A DNA stretch of 64,000 nucleotides, taken from VAZQ01 sp963840535. Lineage in GTDB: Bacteria; Pseudomonadota; Alphaproteobacteria; Rhizobiales; Xanthobacteraceae. The DNA lies in NCBI GenBank assembly GCA_963840535.1, contig CAWIZJ010000052.1, positions 62,001 through 126,000 on the forward strand, written 5' to 3'. A program made the translations under genes and the position numbers. Of this stretch, positions 43,871 to 54,007 are shown in pieces (the first letter of the stretch is position 1; each line of letters opens with the position of its first letter). The notes under the pieces were generated by a model. It was not told the origin of the DNA. It ran no database searches and was given only the letters and a program-made list of their open reading frames with translations.

Positions 43871-44770
43871 ATGAGCGATACCAGACGCATCGCCTTCATC
43901 GGTCTCGGCAATATGGGAACGCCGATGGCGGCCAATCTCAAGCGCGGCGGCCACGATGTCATGGCCTACGACATCGCCTCGGAACGGGCACGCCGCTTCG
44001 CGCACACGCACGCCGCGCACGCGACCGATAGCCTCGCCGAACTCGCAGCGCACGCCGATATCGCGATCACCATGCTGCCCACCGGACGCGAAGTGCGCGA
44101 CGTTTTGCTCCAGGCGCAGGGCGGCGCATTCGCCGCCAATCTGCACCCGAATGCGATCGTGGTCGACATGAGCTCGGCTGATCCGGTCGGCACGCGCAGC
44201 CTCGGAGCTGATCTCGCAAGGCGTGGCATCAGGCTGGTCGACGCCCCGGTGTCCGGCGGGGTGCCGGGAGCCAAGAACGGAACCCTGGCCATCATGATCG
44301 GCGGCGAGGCGACGGCGGTTGCCGCAGTAAAGCCGGTACTCGCTGCGATGGGGAAGAACCTGTTCGAGGTCGGCGGGCTCGGCTGCGGCCACGCCATGAA
44401 GGCGCTCAATAATTTCCTCGCCGCCACCTCGTCGGCCGCCGGTGCCGAGGCGATCACGATCGGGCGCCGCTTCGGACTCGACCCGGCGGTCATGACCGAC
44501 GTCATAAATGCCTCGACCGGGCGCAGCTTCACCAGCGAGAACCTGATCAAGCAGCACGTGCTCAGCGGCACATTCGCGACCGGCTTTGCACTCGGATTGC
44601 TGGCCAAGGACGTCACGATCGCTGCCGACCTCGCGCGGCAGATCGGCATCGAAGCGCCGATCGGCCGGCTGATCAGCGAGCTGTGGAGCGAAGCACGCGA
44701 GGCCGTTGGCGGCGACGAGGACCATTCCCGTGCCTGGGCGCATTGGCAGCGCCGAGCCGACGTCCGATGA
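43871..44770 (+). CDS. 3-hydroxyisobutyrate dehydrogenase-family (beta-hydroxyacid) dehydrogenase
   Basis: The intact 299-residue NAD(P)-enzyme has GLGNMGTPMAANLKRGGHDV (cofactor binding), VDMSSADPVGTRSLGADLA, substrate-binding DAPVSGGVPGAKNGTLAIMIGG, and the catalytic lysine in GHAMKALNNFLAA. The domain after it is all-helical (EAITIGRRFGLDPAVMTDVIN). The family includes 3-hydroxyisobutyrate, tartronate semialdehyde and 6-phosphogluconate-like dehydrogenases; which one is unknown. I chose the ATG at 43871 because it starts directly at the first strand; a start at 43838 is possible. It is convergent with ubiG, with 46 bases between. Confidence 0.88.
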   Translation: MSDTRRIAFIGLGNMGTPMAANLKRGGHDVMAYDIASERARRFAHTHAAHATDSLAELAAHADIAITMLPTGREVRDVLLQAQGGAFAANLHPNAIVVDMSSADPVGTRSLGADLARRGIRLVDAPVSGGVPGAKNGTLAIMIGGEATAVAAVKPVLAAMGKNLFEVGGLGCGHAMKALNNFLAATSSAAGAEAITIGRRFGLDPAVMTDVINASTGRSFTSENLIKQHVLSGTFATGFALGLLAKDVTIAADLARQIGIEAPIGRLISELWSEAREAVGGDEDHSRAWAHWQRRADVR

Positions 44771-44816
44771 CGAAGATGGACGAGACTATGGCGCAAACGG
44801 TGCGCCCGCTGTTGGA

Positions 44817-45572
44817 CTACAATGGCTTTTCCGCCGTGATCACGTAGTTCACGCTCATGTCGGTCGAGGTCTGCCAGCGGTCGGCCAACAGATCGTAGGC
44901 AACCCCGGTCTCGCCGCTTGTGCGCAAGCCGTGCCGCTCGAGCACCGACTCGAGCTCGTTCGGCGTGACGAATTTGTCCCACTGATGAGTGCCCCGCGGC
45001 AGCCAGCGTAGCACGTATTCGGCCCCGACGATGGCCAGGGCGAAGCTCTTGAGCGTGCGGTTTATGGTGGCCACGATGAAGAGTCCGCCGGGCTTCACCA
45101 TCTCGGCGCAGCGCTTGATGAACAGGCCAAGATCAGCGACATGCTCGACCACCTCCATGGCGAGCACGACGTCGAAGCGCTCGTCATCGTCGGCCAGCGC
45201 TTCGGCAATGGTGGCACGGTAGTCCACGGTCACGCCGGCACCGGCCGCGTGCAGCTTCGCCGCCTCGATATTTGTCCTCGAAGGATCGGCCCCGACAACC
45301 ACGGCGCCTAGACGCGCCAACGGCTCGCTCAAGATGCCGCCTCCGCAGCCGATGTCGAGAATGCGCAGGCCCGCCAACGCGTCGAGCTTTCTCCGGTCAC
45401 GCCCGAAACGGTCGCACGCGGCGTCCTTGATGATCGCGAGCCGCACCGGATTGAACCTGTGCAGCACCGCCATCTTGCCGTTCGGGTCCCACCATTCCGT
45501 GGACAGCGCCGAGAAGCGTTCGACCTCGGCGGCGTCAACCGTAGAACCGGAGCCATCCCGCGGATTTGCCAT
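44817..45572 (-). CDS. ubiG: Bifunctional ubiquinone O-methyltransferase UbiG
   Basis: The 251-residue enzyme carries out both O-methylations of ubiquinone synthesis. The head VDAAEVERFSALSTEWWDPN and GKMAVLHRFNPVRLAII are UbiG signatures; the AdoMet motif LDIGCGGG is at 72-79, with MEVVEHVADLGLFIKRCAEM and LFIVATINRTLKSFALAIVG after it. TRGT-type PRGTHQWDKFVTPNEL is the family C-terminal block. The frame is intact. In relatives ubiG is directly divergent from lysC; here a TRAP transporter operon lies in between. Confidence 0.95.
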   Translation of the reverse strand: MANPRDGSGSTVDAAEVERFSALSTEWWDPNGKMAVLHRFNPVRLAIIKDAACDRFGRDRRKLDALAGLRILDIGCGGGILSEPLARLGAVVVGADPSRTNIEAAKLHAAGAGVTVDYRATIAEALADDDERFDVVLAMEVVEHVADLGLFIKRCAEMVKPGGLFIVATINRTLKSFALAIVGAEYVLRWLPRGTHQWDKFVTPNELESVLERHGLRTSGETGVAYDLLADRWQTSTDMSVNYVITAEKPL

Positions 45573-45813
45573 CGCAATCGTCCCGGATCACCTGGCGCCA
45601 GCGGTTCAGCGCCGGAAGCCATCTTGTCCGCGCCTTGCGGCCGGCATGATACGCGGCTTTCCAATCGTCGTGCGGGATTTGCACGTACTGCCTTGCCCCG
45701 GGCTAAAAAAACAGCTGCGGCAACGCGCCGGAGTTCTGGTAGGCTTTCGCAGCCGCCGATCCGGAACGGCCGCTAACGAAACCAACGGGCTTCAAGATAG
45801 AGAGGAACCGCCT

Positions 45814-46921
45814 ATGAAGAGAGTCCTTACCAACGCGCTTTGCGCCACCCTCGGGCTCGGACTGGCACTTCTGACGGAGAGCGCCAGCGCGCAACAGCCG
45901 CGCGTTCTCAAGATGCAGTCGACCTGGCCGGCGAGCCTGACATTGCACGAGCAGTTCGTCTACTGGGCCGACCGGGTCGACAAGCTGTCCGGCGGCATGC
46001 TCAAGATCGAAGCGATGCCGGCCGGCCAGGTGGTGCCGGCGTTCGAGGTCCTCGACGCCACCCACAAGAAGGTGATCGACGGCGCGCATTCCTGGGCCGG
46101 GCTATTGGACGGGGAAGAACAAGACATCGATCCTGTTCACCGGCGGGCCGGGCGGCACCTTCGGCATGGACTTTATCGACGTCATGGGCTGGATGTATCA
46201 CGGCGGCGGCTTCGACCTCTACCAGGAGTTCTACCGGGACCAGCTCAAGCTCAACGTGGTCGTGTTCCCGATCCTGCCGGCGGGACCGCAGGCCTTCGGC
46301 TGGTTCAATAAGCCCATCGAGACGATCGCTGACATGAAGGGCATGAAGTGCCGGCAAACCGGCATTGCCGGGGAAATCTGGCAGGCGCTCGGATTCACCG
46401 TCGTGAACATGCCCGGCGGCGAGATCATCCCCTCGGCTCAGCGCGGCGTCATCGATTGTGCCGAGTGGGTGGGCGGCATCGAGGATCTCAAGCTCGGCTT
46501 CCATACGGTCTGGAAGTATCACTACTCTCCGGGGGTGCACGAGAACGTCACCATCGGAGAGCTCGTGATCAACGGCGACGTGTGGCGCTCGCTCAAGCCG
46601 CAAGAGCAGGAATGGATCAAGTCGGCTGCGAACGAGGCATTCCTCATCTGGTGGGCCAAGTGGCAGAAGCAGAACGCCGAAGCGCTCAAGGACCTGCAGG
46701 AGAAGCACGGCGTGCAGATCCTGCGGACCCCGCCCGAGATCCTGCGTGAGTTTCTCAAAGGATGGGACAAGCTCGCCGAGGACGAATCGAAGAAGAACCC
46801 ATTCTTCAAGAAGGTCCTGGACTCCCAAAAGGCGTACGCCAGCCTGGTGGTCCCGGCCAAGCGATTCTACTTCATTCCCTACTCGTTCGTCGCCAACCAC
46901 TACTTCCCCGAGAAGAGATAG
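45814..46921 (+). CDS. TRAP transporter DctP-type substrate-binding protein, frameshifted
   Basis: About 368 residues. The signal peptide is MKRVLTNALCATLGLGLALL..SASAQ after an AGAGGAA ribosome site; the mature part starts RVLKMQSTWPASLTLHEQF. An extra G near 46105 breaks the frame after DGAHSWAG; the other frame continues YWTGKNKTSILFTGGPGGTF and GMDFIDVMGWMYHGGGFDLY. The family block MKCRQTGIAGEIWQALGFTV carries the conserved Arg that pairs with the ligand carboxylate, and VIDCAEWVGG follows. Resemblance to 2-oxoacid-binding members (TakP type) suggests an organic acid. It precedes the permease genes by 106 bases holding two hairpins. Confidence 0.88.
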
Positions 46922-46938
46922 GCGGCGCCGAGACCGGC

Positions 46939-46959
46939 GGGCGGCCTCGGCCGCCCTTT
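46939..46959 (+). terminator. Hairpin with short T-run after the TRAP binding-protein gene
   Basis: GGGCGGC (46939-46945), loop CTCG, GCCGCCC (46950-46956), then TTT, 18 bases after the stop of the binding-protein gene and 70 before the small permease gene. A partial terminator or 3'-end stabiliser here would let the binding protein be made in excess over the permease, a known arrangement for transporters. The T-run is short, so read-through is likely. Confidence 0.5.
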
Positions 46960-46967
46960 GCGCTCGA

Positions 46968-46991
46968 ACCGGCCGGCCGCGACCGGCCGGT
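46968..46991 (+). repeat. Second hairpin in the TRAP operon spacer
   Basis: ACCGGCC (46968-46974) and GGCCGGT (46985-46991) pair perfectly around ten GC-rich bases, eight bases after the first hairpin's T-run. There is no T-run after it. Together the two could act as one structured element controlling read-through or RNA decay. Confidence 0.45.
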
Positions 46992-47027
46992 GCGACCGCG
47001 ATGCCGGCGTGACGTGCTGGGACGCTC

Positions 47028-47579
47028 ATGGCTGAACCATCGCCCGCGCTGCTGGCGACCATCCGCGCCATCGACAAATTCACCGACCGATCGGGCACGG
47101 TCATCTCGTGGCTCACCATCATCCTCGTATTCGCGGTCAGCTACGAGGTCATTGCACGCTACGCTTTCAACGCGCCCACCGTCTGGGTGTTCGACGTCAC
47201 CTACATGACCTACGGCACTCTGTTCATGCTGGGGGCGGCCTATGCGCTGCACAAGGGCGCTCACATCCGCACAGATTTCTTCTGGGAAGCGTTCTCGATC
47301 CGAAAGAAGGGACTGATCGACAGCATCTCGTATCTGCTGTTCTTCTTTCCGAGCCTGGCCGCGATTCTGGTCATCAGCGGACACGAGGCGCTCTATTCGT
47401 GGGGGATAAGCGAAACGTCGGATCAGACGGCCTGGCGGCCGATTCTCTGGCCGTTCAAGGCGGTGGTGCCGCTGGCTTGCCTGTTGCTGATCGTCCAGGG
47501 CATCTCCGAGTTTCTCAAGAGCCTGTACATGGCGCGCACCGGCCTCGAGCTCGAGCACAAGGACAAGGTCGAAGTATGA
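47028..47579 (+). CDS. TRAP transporter small permease subunit (DctQ type)
   Basis: The 183-residue protein has four membrane helices: ISWLTIILVFAVSYEVIARY, VTYMTYGTLFMLGAAYALH, SISYLLFFFPSLAAILVI and AVVPLACLLLIVQGISEFL. The motif RYAFNAPTVWVFDVTYM and AYALHKGAHIRTDFF between helices 1 and 2 are typical of DctQ proteins. It forms the membrane pair with DctM for Na+-driven uptake. Its stop overlaps the DctM start (ATGA, 47576-47579). Confidence 0.92.
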   Translation: MAEPSPALLATIRAIDKFTDRSGTVISWLTIILVFAVSYEVIARYAFNAPTVWVFDVTYMTYGTLFMLGAAYALHKGAHIRTDFFWEAFSIRKKGLIDSISYLLFFFPSLAAILVISGHEALYSWGISETSDQTAWRPILWPFKAVVPLACLLLIVQGISEFLKSLYMARTGLELEHKDKVEV

Positions 47580-49000
47580 CGACCGATGCGCTCATCGGCC
47601 TTATCATGCTGCTGGTGCTGCTGGCAGCGATCTTCATCGGCGTCCCCATCTCCTTCACGCTGCTCTTCCTCGCCCTCGTGTTCGGCTACCTGGGCATGGG
47701 AGGCACGGTGTTCGACCTCGCCTATTTCCAGATCATCGGACTGATGAAGGAGGAATTGCTCGCGGCGGTGCCGCTGTTCGTCTTCATGGGCTTCGTCACC
47801 GAGCAGGCCGGTCTGATGCAGCGGCTGTTCACGGCGTTCCGCCTGCTGCTCGCCCCGGTGCGCGGCGCGCTCTATCTGGTCGTCATCCTGACTTCGACCG
47901 TGTTCGCGATGGCGACCGGCATCGTCGGCGCCGCCGTGACCGTGCTGGGCATCATGGCATCCCCGATCATGGTCAAGACCGGCTACGACGCCCGCCTCTC
48001 CGCCGGCACCATCACGGCCGGCGGAACGCTCGGCATCCTGATTCCGCCGTCGGTGATGCTGATCGTGATGGGGCCGGTGCTCGGCATCTCGGTCGCCGAC
48101 CTCTATGCGGCGGCATTCGGGCCCGGGTTCCTGCTGGCCGGCGCCTACATCGCATACCTGATGACTCGCGCGTTCCTCAATCCGAAGCTCGGGCCGCCGG
48201 TGCCGCTCGAGGAGCGGGTGCATTCGGTGCCCGTCATGCTGCTCGAGGTCGTCGTCGGCACGGTCCCCCTGATCTGCCTGATCGCGGCGACGCTGGGCTC
48301 GATCCTGGCCGGCCTCGCCACTCCGACCGAGGCCGCGGGCATCGGGGCACTGGGCTCTTTGATCCTCGCGGTCGCCTACGGCAAGTTCACGCTTCCCGGC
48401 CTTCAGCGCGCACTGCACGCCACCATGGCGACCTCGAGCATGGTGCTGTTGCTCGCGGTGACATCGAACATTTTCGGAGCCGTATTCGCGCGACTGGGAA
48501 CCGCCAACTGGATCACCCAGACGCTGCTGTCGCTGCAGATGCCGCCGACACTGATGCTGATCCTGATCCTGATCTTGATCTTCCTCCTGGGCTGGCCATT
48601 CGAGTGGCCGGCGATCATCCTGGTGTTCCTGCCGATCTTCTATCCTGTCGTGGCGGCCATGAAGATCGATCTCGTGTGGTTCGGTGCGCTGGTGGCGGTC
48701 GTGCTGCAGACGGCGTTCCTGTCGCCCCCGGTCGCCATGTCGGCCTACTATCTCAAGCAGGTGGTCAAGGATTGGTCGCTCGCGACCATCTATGCCGGCA
48801 TGTTCCAATTCATGATCCTGCAGGTGATCTGCGTCGGGCTATTGGTCGCGTTCCCGAAGATCGCCACCTGGTTCCCGGAGCAATTGCAGGCCGCCGCGAG
48901 ATCGAGGGTAATTCCCGAGGCGCACGAAAGGGTGCTGGAAAGACAGCGCAGCGCCCCATCGCTCGAGGACGACGAATGGGGGAGCGATCGCAAGAAATAG
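47576..49000 (+). CDS. TRAP transporter large permease subunit (DctM type)
   Basis: The 474-residue protein has about twelve or more membrane helices and the DctM hallmarks: an initial LIGLIMLLVLLAAIFIGVPI, VPLFVFMGFVTEQAG, ATGIVGAAVTVLGIMASPIM, AGGTLGILIPPSVMLIVMG (substrate and ion path) and GLATPTEAAGIGALGSLIL. The ATG at 47576 is fixed by the overlap with the small subunit gene. The last 60 residues are a charged cytosolic tail (RVIPEAHERVLERQRSAP). This is the last gene of the transport operon; lysC follows 130 bases on. Confidence 0.94.
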   Translation: MTTDALIGLIMLLVLLAAIFIGVPISFTLLFLALVFGYLGMGGTVFDLAYFQIIGLMKEELLAAVPLFVFMGFVTEQAGLMQRLFTAFRLLLAPVRGALYLVVILTSTVFAMATGIVGAAVTVLGIMASPIMVKTGYDARLSAGTITAGGTLGILIPPSVMLIVMGPVLGISVADLYAAAFGPGFLLAGAYIAYLMTRAFLNPKLGPPVPLEERVHSVPVMLLEVVVGTVPLICLIAATLGSILAGLATPTEAAGIGALGSLILAVAYGKFTLPGLQRALHATMATSSMVLLLAVTSNIFGAVFARLGTANWITQTLLSLQMPPTLMLILILILIFLLGWPFEWPAIILVFLPIFYPVVAAMKIDLVWFGALVAVVLQTAFLSPPVAMSAYYLKQVVKDWSLATIYAGMFQFMILQVICVGLLVAFPKIATWFPEQLQAAARSRVIPEAHERVLERQRSAPSLEDDEWGSDRKK

Positions 49001-49007
49001 CGCGGAG

Positions 49008-49026
49008 CGACCGCACCGAGCGGTCG
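49008..49026 (+). terminator. Hairpin after the TRAP operon
   Basis: CGACCGC (49008-49014), loop ACCGA, GCGGTCG (49020-49026) lies eight bases after the DctM stop and about 100 before lysC. There is no T-run, only GTTG, so termination would be weak or Rho-assisted. Position makes it the natural end of the operon. Confidence 0.4.
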
Positions 49027-49129
49027 GTTGCAGCCACGCGGGGCGGCCGATATGTATTGCCACTTTCGCGCGGAGGCTTGCCTGAAAGCGGATCGCGCCT
49101 GACAGACCCTTCCCGAGAGGTTTCGCGCG

Positions 49130-50380
49130 ATGTCCCGCCTGGTGATGAAGTTCGGCGGCACCTCGGTTGCCGATATCGAGCGCATCCGCAACGTCGCGCG
49201 TCACGTCAAACGGGAGGTCGATGCCGGCCACGAGGTGGCGGTGGTGGTTTCCGCCATGTCCGGCGTCACCAATCAGCTGGTGGCATGGTGTCGCGACGCG
49301 GCGGCGTTGCACGATGCCCGCGAATACGACGCGGTGGTATCATCCGGCGAGCAGGTGACCGCCGGCCTGCTCGCGATCGCATTGGAGGGCATGGGCGTCA
49401 ATGCCCGCTCCTGGCAAGGCTGGCAGCTCCCGATCCTGACCTCCAATGCCCATACCTCGGCACGCATCCTCGACGTCAACGGCGCCGAGCTCATCAAGCG
49501 CTTCAAGGAGCGGCGCGAGGTTGCGGTGCTCGCCGGGTTCCAGGGCATGCACAGGGAGACCACCCGCATCACCACCCTGGGTCGCGGTGGATCGGACACC
49601 TCGGCGGTCGCCATCGCCGCCGCCATCGCCGCCGAGCGCTGCGACATCTATACCGACGTTGACGGCGTCTATACCAGCGACCCTCGCGTGGTACCCCGCG
49701 CCCGGCGGCTTCCCAAGGTCGCCTACGAGGAAATGCTGGAGCTCGCCTCGCTCGGCGCCAAGGTCATGCAGGTCCGCTCGGTCGAGCTCGGAATGGTGCA
49801 CAATGTGCGCATCTTCGTACGATCGAGCTTCGAGAGACCCGAGGACATCGATCCACACGGGATTCCGCCCGGAACGTTAATTTGCGGCGAGGAGGAGATC
49901 GTGGAGCAGCAGGTCGTAACCGGCATCGCCTTCTCCAAGGACGAGGCGCAAATCTCCATCCGCCGCGTGCAGGACAAGCCCGGGGTGGCGGCCGCGATTT
50001 TCGGTCCACTCGCGGAGGCCAATATCAACGTGGACATGATCGTGCAGAACGTCTCCAGCGACGGCGCGACCACCGACCTGACCTTCACCGTCCCTGCCGG
50101 TGACTACCAGCGGGCAAACGACGTGCTGGTCAAGGCCAGGTCCCAGGTGGGCTACGAACGGCTCGACGGCGCGACCGATGTGACCAAGGTCTCGGTGATC
50201 GGCATCGGCATGCGCAGTCATGCGGGCGTCGCCGCCAGGGCGTTCAAGGCGCTGGCGGAGAAGGGAATCAATATCCGCGCCATCACGACCTCCGAGATCA
50301 AGTTCTCGCTGCTGATCGACGCCAACTACACGGAATTGGCGGTTCGGACCCTGCACTCGCTGTATGATCTGGACAAATAG
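49130..50380 (+). CDS. lysC: Aspartate kinase
   Basis: The 416-residue enzyme phosphorylates aspartate, the first step towards lysine, threonine and methionine. The kinase domain starts VMKFGGTSVADIERI and has SSGEQVTAGLLAIALEGMG and GRGGSDTSAVAIAAAI, with DIYTDVDGVYTSDPR after it. Two C-terminal ACT domains (ISIRRVQDKPGVAAAIFGPL; VSVIGIGMRSHAGVAARAF) give feedback control by lysine and threonine. Length is normal for the monofunctional enzyme. It heads the conserved order lysC - ptsP - prfA - prmC. Confidence 0.96.
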   Translation: MSRLVMKFGGTSVADIERIRNVARHVKREVDAGHEVAVVVSAMSGVTNQLVAWCRDAAALHDAREYDAVVSSGEQVTAGLLAIALEGMGVNARSWQGWQLPILTSNAHTSARILDVNGAELIKRFKERREVAVLAGFQGMHRETTRITTLGRGGSDTSAVAIAAAIAAERCDIYTDVDGVYTSDPRVVPRARRLPKVAYEEMLELASLGAKVMQVRSVELGMVHNVRIFVRSSFERPEDIDPHGIPPGTLICGEEEIVEQQVVTGIAFSKDEAQISIRRVQDKPGVAAAIFGPLAEANINVDMIVQNVSSDGATTDLTFTVPAGDYQRANDVLVKARSQVGYERLDGATDVTKVSVIGIGMRSHAGVAARAFKALAEKGINIRAITTSEIKFSLLIDANYTELAVRTLHSLYDLDK

Positions 50381-50569
50381 CTGCTCATCCGACGCTTTGG
50401 CTTGCCCGGCCTACGCCGCATTCGCTATACGCCTGACGGATCGTAGCCGTCGCGGGCGCCCGGGCTCGGCGGATACTCTTTCCTGACTTTGGTCGAGCCG
50501 AAGCCCCCGAGCGGCTGCGGCCGAATGGTGGGCCGGTCCGAGGAATGGACTGGTCCGAGGGATCAGGTC

Positions 50570-52837
50570 ATGCGTGGCGCGCTCGGCGGTCCGCGCGTGT
50601 TGCTGCGCCGGCTTCGCGAGGTCATGGCGGAGCAGGTCAGCGCGCAGGAACGCCTGGACAAGATCGTGGTGCTGATCGCCGCCAACATGGTGGCGGAGGT
50701 CTGTTCCGTCTACGTGCTGCGCGTGGACGGCACGCTCGAGCTATACGCCACGGAAGGCCTCAAGAAGGAGGCGGTGCACCAGACCGTGCTGCGCGCCGAC
50801 GAGGGCCTCGTCGGCCTGGTCGCGAGCGAGGCCAACCCGATCAATCTGTCCGACGCCCAGAATCACCCGGCCTTCTCCTACCGGCCTGAAACCGGAGAGG
50901 AAATCTACCACTCGTTCCTCGGCGTTCCTGTCCTGCGTGCCGGCAACACGCTGGGCGTTCTGGTGGTGCAGAACCGCGCGCGGCGCACCTACACCGAGGA
51001 GGAAGAGGAAGCGCTGCAGACCACCGCGATGGTGCTCGCGGAGATGATCGCCTCGGGCGAGCTGTCCGCCATTGCCAAGCCCGGCCTCGAACCCGCCGCC
51101 CGGCGGCCGCTGCGCCTGGTCGGCATCGCACTCAACGACGGCATCGCGCTCGGCCACGTGGTGCTGCACGAACCGCGGGTGGTCATCACCAATTTCATCG
51201 CCGACGACATGCCCAAAGAGCTCAAGCGCCTGGAAGCCGCGGTCGAAACCATGCGCTCGGACCTGGACGTGCTGCTCGAACGCGGCGAGGTGGCCGACGG
51301 CGGCGAGCACCGCGACGTGCTCGAAGCCTACCGCATGTTTGCCTACGACCGCGGCTGGGTGCATCGACTGGAAGAGGCGGTGGCCACCGGCCTCACCGCC
51401 GAGGCGGCCGTCGAACGGGTGCAGTCCGACACGCGTGCGCGCATGTTGCGCGCGACCGATCCGTATTTGCGCGAGCGTCTGCACGACCTCGACGAGCTCG
51501 CCAACCGGCTGATGCACCAGTTGCTCGGCCAGGACTATGCGCCGGCGCGCGACCGTCTGCCGGAGAACGCCGTCCTGGTTGCCCGCTCCATGGGGCCGGC
51601 AGCTCTACTCGACTACGACCGCAAGCGCCTGCGTGGGCTCGTTCTGGAGGAAGGCGGCCCCAATTCGCACGTGGCGATCGTCGCGCGCGCTCTCGGCATC
51701 GCCGCGGTAGGCGAGATCGCCAACGCCACCGGCGTCGCCGACCCCGGCGACGCCGTCATCGTCGACGGCTCGACCGGTGACGTGCATGTGCGACCGTCGT
51801 CCGACATGCAAGCTGCCTATGTCGAGCGGGTGCGGCTGCGCGCCCGACGGCAGTCGCAGTACCTCGCATTGCGCGACAAGCCGTGTACGACCAAGGACGG
51901 TGCCGGGATCACCCTGCTGATCAATGCCGGGCTCGCGGTCGACCTGCCGCATATCGAGGAGACGGGCGCAGCCGGCATCGGGCTGTTTCGCACCGAGCTG
52001 CAGTTCATGGTGGCGGCCACCTTTCCTCGCACCGCCGAGCAGTTCGCGCTCTACCGCGCGGTGCTCGATGCCGCCGGCGACAAGCCAGTGACGTTCCGCA
52101 CCCTCGACATCGGCGGCGACAAGGTGCTGCCCTACATGCGCAACGTCGAGGAGGAGAACCCCGCCCTCGGCTGGCGCGCGATCAGGCTGGGACTCGACCG
52201 TCCAGGCCTGCTGCGTAGCCAGGTGCGCGCGCTGCTGCGGGCGGCGGGCGGGCGCGAACTCAGAATCATGTTCCCGATGATCGCCACCGTCGAGGAATTC
52301 GACGAGGCCAAGTCGCTGGTCGAGCGCGAGCTCACGCACCTGCGCCGGCACGGCCACAAGCTCCCGGAGCGAGTGGAGGTCGGCACCATGGTCGAGGTGC
52401 CTTCGCTGCTCTATCAGCTCGACGAGTTGCTGGAGCGGGTCGATTTTCTCTCGGTCGGGTCCAACGATCTCTTGCAGTTCTTCTATGCCGCCGACCGCGG
52501 CAATACGCGTGTCGCCGAGCGCTTCGACCCACTCTCGGTGCCGGTGCTGCGCGCGCTCAGGGCGATCGTGGAGAAGGCGCACGCCCACGAAAAGCCAGTG
52601 ACGTTGTGCGGGGAGCTCGCCTCCAAGCCGATCGGTGCGCTCGCTCTGGTTGCAATCGGTTATCGCTCGCTCTCGCTCACGCCGACGGCGGTCGGCCCGG
52701 TCAAGGCAATGCTGCTCGAGCTCGATGCCACCAAGGTGGCCGCGCTGCTCGCTCCCCTCATCGATGGGCCGGCCGGCAGCGTGGCGATTCGCGAGCGTCT
52801 ACAGAAATTCGCCGCCGAGGAAGGGCTGCAGATTTGA
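50570..52837 (+). CDS. ptsP: PTS-Ntr enzyme I, phosphoenolpyruvate-protein phosphotransferase PtsP
   Basis: About 755 residues. It has an N-terminal GAF domain (residues about 20-150, with VCSVYVLRVDGTLELYA), then the HPr-binding part, the phospho-His loop EGGPNSHVAIVARALGI and the PEP-binding barrel (TGAAGIGLFRTELQFM; TFRTLDIGGDKVLPYM; GSNDLLQFFYAADRGN; LCGELASKPIGALAL). It passes phosphate from PEP to NPr and then EIIA-Ntr, the nitrogen-related regulatory PTS. The start MRGALGGPRVLLRRLREVM at 50570 matches relatives. It lies downstream of lysC as in Bradyrhizobium. Confidence 0.94.
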   Translation: MRGALGGPRVLLRRLREVMAEQVSAQERLDKIVVLIAANMVAEVCSVYVLRVDGTLELYATEGLKKEAVHQTVLRADEGLVGLVASEANPINLSDAQNHPAFSYRPETGEEIYHSFLGVPVLRAGNTLGVLVVQNRARRTYTEEEEEALQTTAMVLAEMIASGELSAIAKPGLEPAARRPLRLVGIALNDGIALGHVVLHEPRVVITNFIADDMPKELKRLEAAVETMRSDLDVLLERGEVADGGEHRDVLEAYRMFAYDRGWVHRLEEAVATGLTAEAAVERVQSDTRARMLRATDPYLRERLHDLDELANRLMHQLLGQDYAPARDRLPENAVLVARSMGPAALLDYDRKRLRGLVLEEGGPNSHVAIVARALGIAAVGEIANATGVADPGDAVIVDGSTGDVHVRPSSDMQAAYVERVRLRARRQSQYLALRDKPCTTKDGAGITLLINAGLAVDLPHIEETGAAGIGLFRTELQFMVAATFPRTAEQFALYRAVLDAAGDKPVTFRTLDIGGDKVLPYMRNVEEENPALGWRAIRLGLDRPGLLRSQVRALLRAAGGRELRIMFPMIATVEEFDEAKSLVERELTHLRRHGHKLPERVEVGTMVEVPSLLYQLDELLERVDFLSVGSNDLLQFFYAADRGNTRVAERFDPLSVPVLRALRAIVEKAHAHEKPVTLCGELASKPIGALALVAIGYRSLSLTPTAVGPVKAMLLELDATKVAALLAPLIDGPAGSVAIRERLQKFAAEEGLQI

Positions 52838-52927
52838 TTCGCCGCGACTATTTTTGGGCGTCCTGTGCCGGAAATCGAGCGGGGCTCCGCCCGTTGCGGA
52901 CAGGCAAGGCCTGCCGAGCGTGAACGG

Positions 52928-54006
<1,079 letters not shown>

Positions 54007-54007
<1 letters not shown>

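Noticed and set aside
47423..48808. 461-codon open frame on the minus strand opposite the TRAP permease
   Set aside because: The very His/Gln/Arg/Asp-rich product is the mirror of membrane-helix codons of DctM, not a protein.
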